Origin: Xanthoparmelia taractica
Lineage: Eukaryota > Ascomycota > Lecanoromycetes > Lecanorales > Parmeliaceae
Assembly: GCA_033085395.1 (NCBI GenBank)
Contig: JANQBS010000047.1
Span: 62,001-126,000 of the forward strand
DNA length: 64,000 nt
Direction: 5' to 3'
Shown: positions 55,899 to 64,000 of the stretch, piece after piece
Numbering within the stretch: the stretch's first letter is position 1
How the letters are laid out: the number at the start of each line of letters is the position of its first letter
Position numbers and translations under genes: made by a program
The notes under the pieces: generated by a model
The model's input: only the letters and a program-made list of their open reading frames with translations
Told to the model about the DNA's origin: nothing
Database searches by the model: none

Positions 55899-58800
55899 AT
55901 GGCTCCAGGAATTATTGAACCTCAGCCTGCCGTCTCCGCCGAGAGATCACGTTCTCTGCAAGCAGTCACAGAGCCATATGATGATACTTTGCGCTTCTAT
56001 TTGAACGGGACTAAAGTCGTAATCGACTCGGTCTCCATTGACCCCGAGATCACTCTACTGGAGTATCTCAGAGGGATTGGCCTAACCGGCACGAAACTTG
56101 GATGTGCTGAAGGAGGCTGCGGCGCTTGCACTGTCGTGGTCTCTCAACTAAATCCTACAACCAAGAAGCTGTATCATGCATCTGTCAATGCGTGCTTGGC
56201 ACCTCTTGTCAGCGTTGATGGCAAGCATGTCATTACAGTGGAAGGCATTGGTAATGTCAAAGACCCGCATCCAGCCCAAGAGCGGATAGCAATGGGCAGT
56301 GGCAGTCAATGTGGCTTTTGCACACCTGGCATAGTCATGAGCTTGTACGCTTTGTTGAGGAATGAATCAGACCCCTCGGAGCTCGAAGTTGAAGAAGCCT
56401 TCGATGGGAATCTCTGTCGCTGTACAGGCTACCGGCCTATCTTAGATGCTGCGCAAACGTTCAGCAGGAGCAAGGCTTGTGGCAAAGCAAAAGCCAACGG
56501 CGGTGGTGGCTGTTGTATGGAGAATGGCAATGGCGATGCGGCAACTGGGTGTTGCATGGAGAAGACAAATGATAGGAACGGAGATCAGCCGATTAAAAAG
56601 TTCACACCTCCAGGATTCGTTGAATATAATCCAGACACTCAGCTCATATTTCCTCCAGCCCTGACGAAGCATCAATTTAAGCCTTTAGCATTTGGAAACA
56701 AGCGTAAGAGATGGTATCGGCCGGTCACTCTGAATCAATTGCTCGAGATAAAGAGTGTGTATCCTTCAGCTAAGATCATTGGAGGCAGCACCGAGACGCA
56801 GATTGAGATCAAATTCAAAGCTATGCAGTACACTGCTTCGGTCTACGTTGGCGACATTGCTGAGCTTCGCCAGTACAGTTTTAAGGACGATCATCTAGAG
56901 GTTGGTGGTAATGTTGTGCTGACAGATCTCGAGGACATCTGCTCAAAAGCAGTCGAACACTATGGCCCTGTCAAAGGGCAACCTTTCAAGGCAATCCACA
57001 AGCAGATCAGATATTTCGCGGGGCGACAGATCCGAAATGTTGGTACTCCTGCCGGTAATCTAGCCACCGCTTCTCCAATCTCGGACCTGAACCCTGTATT
57101 CGTTGCAACAAATACTGTGCTTGTTGCTAAATCACTGGATAAAGAGACGGAAATCCCGATGTCACAGTTTTTCAAAGGGTACAGGACCACAGCATTGGCA
57201 CCAGATGCGATCATTGCAAGTCTACGAATTCCTGTTGCTCGGGAAAAAGGTGAATATCTCCGAGCGTACAAGCAAGCTAAGCGCAAAGACGATGACATAG
57301 CTATCGTCAATGCTGCTCTGCGCGTCTCATTTAGCGAGCAAAACGTCGTGGAAAGTGTAGACCTCGTGTATGGAGGCATGGCTGCCACTACTATTGCTGC
57401 TCGAGAAGCGGTTTCTTATCTGAAAGGGAAGACGTGGACTGATCCTACGACACTCGAGGGGGTTATGAACGCTCTAGAGAGTGACTTTGATCTTCGCTTT
57501 GGGGTGCCTGGTGGAATGGCGACCTACCGCAAGTCGCTCGCGTTTGGATTCTTCTATAGATTCTACCACGAAGTCCTCTCCAATTTGGGTGTCACCGCTT
57601 CAGCGATTGATCAGGATGTCCGAGGTGAGATAGAGCGTGTGATATCAACAGGCAAGAAAGACCATGAAGCTACGCAAGCTTATGAGCAGAAAGTTCTGGG
57701 CAAGGCAAACCCCCACGTTGCCGCTTTGAAGCAATGCACCGGCGAGGCTCAGTATACTGACGACATACCCGTACAAAAGAACGAGCTTTATGGGGTCATG
57801 GTCCTTTCCAGTAAGGCTCATGCAAAGATCCTAGAGGTTGACTATGAGGCTGCCATGACTTTGCCTGGAGTCGTCGATTGGGTAGATCATCATGACCTGC
57901 CAAGCCCCGAAGCCAATTGGTGGGGCGCTCCAAGTATGTATATTTCGAAGTGATTCTCCCCTTTCCAGATTGCGAACGTTACTCGTTGGATACGACGAAA
58001 GAGCTGAGAGCGTCATTTCGCCCCGAGGCATTATCTCCCTAATTCTTACATTGCGACATGGCCTTGAAGAAATACTGACTCCTTACGTGCAGTTTGTGAT
58101 GAGGTTTTCTTTGCTGTCGACGAGGTCTTTACTGCAGGACAGCCGATTGGTATGATTCTTGCCGACTCCGCCAAACATGCGGAAGCCGGGGCCAGAGCCG
58201 TCAAGGTGCATTATGAAGACCTGCCCGCTATCTTCACAATAGAGGAGGCCATCGCCCAACAAAGATACTTTCAGCACTACCGATACATCAACAAAGGAGA
58301 AGGCGAAGAAGGCAAGTTCGATGAAAGCGTTTGGGAAAAGGCAGAACATGTATTCTCTGGTGTAGTCCGAATGGGTGGGCAAGAACACTTCTACCTCGAG
58401 ACTCAAGCATGCGCGGTCGTCCCAAAACCAGAAGATGGAGAAATAGAGGTATACAGCAGTACGCAGAATCCCACAGAAACGTAAGCTACTACCCATCAAT
58501 GTCCGTCTCTACGGGCTAACATCATCAAAGGCAATCCTACATCTCCCAAGTCACCGGCGTCCAAGCCAACAAGATCGTCTCCAAGGTCAAACGACTAGGT
58601 GGTGGTTTTGGGGGTAAAGAGACAAGATCTATTCAGCTTGCTGGGATCTGTGCTACTGCTGCGAAGAAGACAAGAAGACCTGTGCGATGCATGCTGAACC
58701 GTGATGAAGATATGATGACATCCGGCCAAAGACACCCCTTCCTTGCCAGTTGGAAAGTCGCTGTAAACAAAGATGGAAAGCTTCAGGCCCTGGATGCTGA

Positions 58801-60217
58801 TGTCTTTGCAAATGCTGGATGGAGCCAGGACTTAAGTGGTGCAGTAGTTGATCGAGCCCTGTCACACATTGACGGATGCTACCACTTTCCCAACGTCCAC
58901 GTCCGTGGTCGCTTAGCAAAGACCAATACGGTGTCAAATACCGCTTTCCGCGGGTTTGGAGGTCCACAAGGAATGTTTATCGCCGAGACCTACATGGAAG
59001 AGATTGCAGATCATCTCAGTATACCGGTGGAAAGGCTACGTGAAATCAACATGTATAAGCCGCATGAGATCACTCATTTCAACCAAGAACTGAAAGATTG
59101 GTATGTACCGTTGATGTACCAGCAGATCTTGAAGGGGGCAGATTACGAGGAGCGCAGAAAGGCGGTGGAGCAATTCAACCATGAGCACAAGTGGAAGAAG
59201 CGGGGTTTAGCCATCATTCCTACCAAATTCGGGATATCATTCACCGCAATCTTCCTCAATCAAGCCGGAGCTCTAGTGCATCTCTATCACGACGGCTCGG
59301 TTCTCGTCGCGCACGGTGGCACGGAAATGGGCCAAGGTCTCCACACTAAAATGACAATGATAGCAGCACAAGCCCTTGGCGTACCTCTCTCGGACGTCTA
59401 TGTCTCCGAGACCGCTACCAACACTGTGGCCAATACCTCTTCAACTGCTGCTTCCGCTTCAAGCGATCTCAACGGCTACGCGATCTATAATGCTTGCGGA
59501 CAGCTCAACGAACGCCTCCAGCCATATAAAGAGAAGCTCGGCAAAGACGCGAAAATGAAGGACCTTGTGCACGCTGCGTACTTCGACCGAGTCAATCTCT
59601 CTGCCAACGGCTTCTACAAGACACCTGATATTGGATACATGTGGGGTCCAAACACTGGACAGATGTTCTTCTATTTCACCCAAGGCGTCGCTGCTGCTGA
59701 AGTGGAGATTGACACACTGACCGGCGACTGGACTTGCTTGCGTGCGGACATCAAAATGGACGTCGGCCGGTCCATCAACCCTGCGATCGACTACGGCCAA
59801 ATCGAAGGAGCATTTGTTCAAGGTCAAGGCCTCTTCACGACAGAAGAAAGCCTTTGGCATCGTGCATCTGGCCAGCTTTTCACTCGGGGCCCAGGCACGT
59901 ACAAGATCCCCGGCTTCAGAGACATCCCGCAGGTCTTCAACGTCAGTCTGCTCAAAGACGTGAAGTGGGAAAACCTACGCACCATTCAGAGATCGCGAGG
60001 TGTCGGCGAACCGCCGCTGTTCATGGGCAGCAGCGTCTTCTTCGCCATCAGAGATGCGCTGAAGGCTGCTAGGAAGCAGTATGGGGTCGAGGATGTCTTG
60101 CAGCTGCAGAGTCCAGCGACGCCGGAGAGGATTAGGATCAGCTGTGCGGATCCGATCATCAAGAGGGCATACGTGGAGCCGAAGGAGGGGGAGAAGAGTT
60201 TCTTCATTGCCATATAA
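55899..60217 (+). CDS. hxA: Xanthine dehydrogenase (molybdo-flavoenzyme)
   Basis: Exons 55899-57933, 58093-58480 and 58531-60217 give 1369 aa, full length. It oxidises hypoxanthine and xanthine to urate in purine catabolism. Domains in order: plant-type 2Fe-2S (CAEGGCGACTVVV), the second 2Fe-2S (GSQCGFCTPGIVMS, NLCRCTGYRPI), FAD (KIIGGSTETQIEIKFK, then RNVGTPAGNLATASPISDL) and the Mo domain (LGGGFGGKETRS, FRGFGGPQGM, GTEMGQGLHTKM). The catalytic Glu lies in RSRGVGEPPLFMGSS. A Cys/Gly/Asn-rich linker with two CCME motifs follows the second Fe-S domain. Introns are 159 and 50 nt. Aldehyde oxidase is less likely, given the substrate residues and fungal context. The upstream region has a candidate UaY-type site. 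Confidence 0.96.
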
Positions 60218-60902
60218 AGACCGTTTCATGGCAATGTTTGAGTAATGACTCGTGTATTTGATTGAATGCGTGGACGAATGAACGATCGCTATGATGCTTG
60301 AGATGTTACAGGCTTTCAAATTGTTCCTGAAACTGATGAATCTGCTTACTATTCGTTATCTGGCTTGGGGTTGGGGGGGAGGAAGCGGTCTCGACACCCA
60401 AGGCGGAGAATTGCAGACTTTTGATTTCGTTCACGATATATATTTAGCAAAGCATGAAATTAGATCTCTCGGACCCGGTGCTTTCCTGATGGTGGTTTCC
60501 AGTGCTACTTGAAACGGTTTCAGCGTAGCGCTTTTTGCTGTATGTACTTCTATTTCCTTTCTCGCTGTGTGACTACTTGGTAGATGATCTGTGTCATGGC
60601 TTCTTGGGGGGAAAAGGGGTCGCATGGTTACCCGGGGCAGGGAAGAGGTATGAAGGAATATACTTCTTGGATTGGACCTCATGGGCTTGTGATTCAAGAC
60701 GGTGATCGATCAAGATAATCGGAGAGACGGGAGTGAAACGACCGCGAGGAAGTCGTTGTATTAATCATTGTTCATGTTCACAGAGTAGAGACGGGAACAG
60801 AAGGGTATCTCGAAGCCAAAAGTGATCTGCTTTTCCAAAAGAAAGGCCTACCAATCCAAATCTACAAGCTTTCCAAGATGCAAACTCATGGCTCGGGAAT
60901 CC
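60218..60902. other. Intergenic, convergent
   Basis: About 680 bases between the xanthine dehydrogenase and STN1 3' ends; no gene. A short G-rich run is near 60370. Confidence 0.5.
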
Positions 60903-61952
60903 TCAGGCATCGGTCTTTCTCACCTTCTCGACATCCCGCCCACGATCCCTCTTCCCACCATCTACCTGTCTCCTCGACGGACCAGCCTCACTATCTCTCC
61001 ATCCTCGCCGATCCCCCCTCCATTTCCTCTCCCCTCTCCGTTTCTCTTTCTCCGCAGCCGCACGTTTCCCCTTTTCGTCCTCCTCCCTCCGCTTCCTCCT
61101 CTTCCGCTCCTCCCTCGCCCGCTTCTCACGATCCAAGCCTTCCGCCTTCCTTCGTGCTCGCTCCTCATCTTCCTCACCGACCACCCACGGCTTAGCCAGT
61201 ACCTCCTTTCGAAACGCGGTGTTCTCGGCCCACGCGGCGGCTTCTTCGTTCGTAGTGCGGATGATGGCTAACAAAGTAAGTCATTTTTCGCATCGCGGCC
61301 CATTGGACAACAAAAGAGTGAGGGAATTGGGGGCGATGGCCTGTACACTCACAAATTCGCTCCAGAAGCATCTGCCTCACCTCCCGAAATGACCCCACCC
61401 CCCCCTTCACCTTGACCACAGTCCCGATATCCACATCGCTCAAATCGATATCACGACCCGTAGCCGTCACACCCTTACTAGAAGCTTCCCATCCGCTCAG
61501 CCGCGTCGAATGCTCCGCTAGCGACGAAGCATCCGCATGTTTTGTAGGCTGTGCGGGCGCAGGTCTTGCGCACGTAATCTCAATCGTGGCGCCACTGCTG
61601 TCATCGAGCAGCGCGATCCAGCGCGTAGGGTAGAGGTCTAGCGCGACGATGACACCGACGAGGCGGATCCATTTGATGGGGTGGTTGAGGTGGAAGAAGA
61701 GATTTTGACCTGGAGGTTTGGGGAGAGAAAACGTCAACGAAGAATTCTGCATCACGTGTCATGAGGACACAGGTTAGGGGGGGATGCGTATAATGAAAAG
61801 CATGAGAGGATGTGCGTACCTTCGAAGCCTGTTCGCTCGCGGAGGGCATGGACTTGGGCGGCGGTCAGTCTCGCCCAGGTGTTGTGGGTTGGGGAGAGGG
61901 AGAAGCAGTAGGCTGGGTAGAATGTCAGAGGGGTGGGAGGAGGGTTGGGCAT
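60903..61952 (-). CDS. STN1: Telomere-capping protein STN1 (OB-fold)
   Basis: Exons 61820-61952, 61353-61709 and 60903-61267 give 284 aa. STN1 caps telomeres with TEN1 and supports lagging-strand fill-in. The diagnostic N-terminal block is LTFYPAYCFSLSPTHNTWAR, LTAAQVHALRER, then QNLFFHLNHPIKWIRLVGVI and ALDLYPTRWIALLDDSSGAT, with the OB-fold strand DVDIGTVVKVKGGVGSFREV. The short acidic spacer and NEEAAAWAENTAFRKEVLAKP follow. The rest (about 90 residues) is a highly charged Lys/Arg/Glu tail; I see no winged-helix domain. Introns are 110 and 85 nt, GT-AG. Divergent from the DnaJ gene over 369 bp. Confidence 0.9.
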
Positions 61953-62321
61953 AGCATGTTCGAAAGAGATGGATGCCTTGACATCTCTCGTGGTGAAAGT
62001 AGAGTGCAATGGGCTGCTGGTCACTATGACAGCGATCCCTCTGACATTCCCAGATGAGTTTAGGGCTAAGGCTATGTGATTGGCCATAAGACCCTTTACG
62101 CGGGCGGACCCCACTTTAGCCCTAACTCTCTATCAGCGATATACCTTAATTCCGGCAGATCGCGAGCCAGTCGCGTCTTCCCAAGATTCAATACCCCAGC
62201 TATTACCACCACCAGAATCACTTACTCAAACCTCATTCATCGTCCTACGATCTCATGAATTAAAGAGCTTCAGTATCATCGAACCCCTTCTGTGTCAATC
62301 CATCGGCTCATCAGACTCAAC
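61953..62321. promoter_or_regulatory. Divergent promoter of STN1 and DNAJC9-like genes
   Basis: A 369-bp interval that must contain both promoters; frames here are short. Confidence 0.6.
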
Positions 62322-63411
62322 ATGGAGGAACCGTCAGACCCTCCAACGGATATCAATCCATACGAAGTCCTCGAGATCAAAACCACTGCCACGTCCAGCG
62401 ATATCAAGTCAGCATACAAAAAGCTAGCTTTACGATATCATCCTGGTATGCTCAGATAGAACAGGCATAAGGTTTAACACTGATAAGTGCTCAGACAAAG
62501 CTCATCTCGATGCCAAAGACACTGCCCACACCAAATTCCAAGAAATTGCCTTCGCATACGCCATTCTCTCCGACGAGAGACGGCGCAAGCGCTACGATAA
62601 TACGGGAAATACTTCAGAGTCTCTTGACCTGGAAGATGACGACTTCAATTGGACTGATTTCTTCCGGGCACAGTGGGCGGATACTGTTACGTCGACTACT
62701 ATAGGCAGCTTCAAAGATAAATACCAGGGCTCGGATGAAGAGAGACGTGATGTCCTGGCTTCTTATACGCAAGCGCAGGGCAAGCTCAATATTGTTTTCA
62801 GTCAGGTCATGCTCAGCAACCCTCTCCATGACGAAGACCGCTTTCGAGGGTACATTGACCACGCGATTCAGGACGGTGAAGTTCAGGCGTACGATGCGTA
62901 CACTAAAGAAACCCAAAAGCAAAGAGATCAACGACAGACCAGGGCGAAGAGAGATGGGAAGGAGGCCGAAGAATACGCGAAGAAGCTCGGGAAGTACGAC
63001 ACAATTTTCGGCGACCGTGCTGGCAAATCGAATCAGAAGGGTTCGAAGAAGGACGAAGGCCCAGATCTGGCGGAATTGATACAGCAGAGACAGAAAGGCA
63101 GAGCAGACACATTTCTGGATGACCTTGAAGCCAGATACGCGGCACCAAAGAAGAGTACTGCAAAGAGCCAGAAGGGGAAGAAGAGGAAGGCTGAGGAACC
63201 TCCTGAAGAGCTTTTCCAGAGAAACCGACAGAAGAAGCGAAAGGCAGCGGAACCCGAAACTTATGACGAGGATGAAGAGGAGATAGACCTGGAGAATGAT
63301 ATTCCTGTCTCTGAGGACGAGGATGACGGTGATGTGAAGCCGGCCAAGACGAAGAAGAAGGCCGTGAGAGGGGCAAAGGGAAGAAAGAAAGGTACTGCTC
63401 AAAAGAAGTAG
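62322..63411 (+). CDS. DNAJC9-like J-domain protein
   Basis: Exons 62322-62445 and 62495-63411 (49-nt intron) give 346 aa. The J domain covers about 11-78 (NPYEVLEIKTTATSSDIKSA, YKKLALRYHPDKAHLD, FQEIAFAYAILSDERRRKRY), with the intron splitting the HPD tripeptide. The following part (DDDFNWTDFFRAQW, SDEERRDVLASY, FSQVMLSNPLHDEDRFRGYI) matches the DNAJC9 arrangement, a co-chaperone for H3-H4 handling in animals. A long basic/acidic nuclear-type tail with several KKRK-like clusters and a DEDEEEIDLEND segment ends the protein. Histone chaperoning is inferred from family. Confidence 0.9.
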
Positions 63412-64000
63412 CACGAAGGCCCAATGATGGGCGGAGGAAAGCTTGAAAACTCGACTATTGGATAAGCAACAGTCAGGATTATCTTTCCGGTATGAGACAA
63501 TCACAATATACCTTCTGAGGGTCGACCATGAGGTACTTTCGACCCTCACTATTGGGCTTTCTAGTGCTCGATGCGCATGATTAATAGGAGACTCAGCGGT
63601 ATTCAAGGAACTCTTGACCATTCAGAGCATCTTCTCAAGACCGTTTACAGCATCCATGAAGAATGGAGTTCGGTCTAGACAGAATGAGACCGAGAGACCA
63701 ACTGAAAGTCACATAGAATCCCAAGTTTTAAATGATTAATAGACTAAAGCTGAGTCAAAAGGATCATGCTTCCAATCAATTTTCCGTTCTCCGTGATCTG
63801 GAAATAATGTAGGATTGAATGAAGGTATTGCCTCCAGCTTTTAATGCTGCTTTCCATGTTCGCTGCGTGGCTGCCTGCGGCAAGTGCTGCAGCCTCAGCC
63901 CTACCGTATTGAAATAGTAGGTCTACCTTAGTGCGGAATTCTTTAGCGCAATTCCACCTCTCCTCCAAATCGCAATATAAAGCGCGTCCTCATCCCCCCT
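63412..64000. other. Window end, possible 3' part of another gene
   Basis: No confident gene. A minus-strand frame at 63744-63968 (EAAALAAGSHAANMESSIKS) might be the 3' end of a gene outside the window, but nothing identifies it. Confidence 0.3.

Noticed and set aside
60822..61271. Plus-strand Pro/Ser/Leu-rich frame over the end of STN1
   Set aside because: It mirrors the Arg/Lys/Glu tail of STN1 on the opposite strand and carries no protein features.
62614..63621. A 335-codon open frame antisense to the DNAJC9-like gene
   Set aside because: It is the complement of a strongly Lys/Glu-biased coding sequence, which suppresses stops on the other strand; it has no domain and the sense strand has a clear J-domain gene.

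Overview
The window is nuclear DNA of a filamentous ascomycete (Pezizomycotina). The evidence is: short introns (mostly 47-180 nt) with GTRNGT-type donors, CTRAY-type branch points and YAG acceptors in most genes; intergenic gaps of 0.3-4 kb; and fungal-specific families (BYS1-type secreted protein, AAA ATPase of the DUF7025 type, DUF7702-like membrane protein, fungal-type cytochrome P450). I cannot fix the class or genus from sequence alone. Coordinates below are CDS spans; exon joins were worked out by hand from frame continuity, splice consensus and conserved motifs, and total exon length is a multiple of three in every case.

Layout. 0-6 kb: a small unknown gene, a gene-free stretch, and a SANT/Myb-like nuclear protein with an unresolved 5' frame conflict. 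6-14 kb: a cytochrome P450, a decayed repeat-containing secreted/GPI-type pseudogene, and a mitochondrial dicarboxylate-type carrier with a probable 5-nt microexon. 14-21.6 kb is gene-poor, with two unknown ORFs. 21.6-26.3 kb is a housekeeping block: anthranilate synthase TRP2, LSM1, and RPB3, the last two sharing a divergent promoter. 26.3-29.2 kb is gene-poor and holds a TA-flanked mariner-type MITE. 29.2-35.6 kb: AAA ATPase, centrin/CDC31 divergent from an SDR, and a BYS1-like secreted protein. 35.6-38.4 kb is gene-free. 38.4-43 kb: a 7-TM DUF7702-like protein, a hAT-type MITE with perfect 8-bp target duplication, a truncated copy of a deaminase 5' end, a Cys-rich single-pass membrane protein, and the intact deaminase. 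43.4-49.3 kb: an unknown protein with a Trp-rich segment, a classical SDR, a class II aldolase-like protein and a gamma-glutamylcyclotransferase-like protein. 50-64 kb is conserved core: a universal-stress-domain protein, a methyltransferase, mitochondrial ribosomal protein uS7m, xanthine dehydrogenase, the telomere protein STN1 and a DNAJC9-like co-chaperone.

The genes do not form one pathway. Tryptophan synthesis, mRNA decay (LSM1), transcription (RPB3), centrosome duplication (centrin), purine catabolism (xanthine dehydrogenase), telomere capping (STN1) and mitochondrial translation (uS7m) are independent core functions. Several core genes are arranged head-to-head over 0.36-0.8 kb promoters. 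The accessory parts (8.3-21.6, 26.3-29.2 and 35.6-42.5 kb) hold the pseudogenes, MITEs and unknown ORFs. I did not find a convincing new multi-gene system; the most unusual items are the 5-nt microexon, the two MITEs, the deaminase duplication, the centrin with a replaced second EF-hand, and the optional Trp-rich segment.
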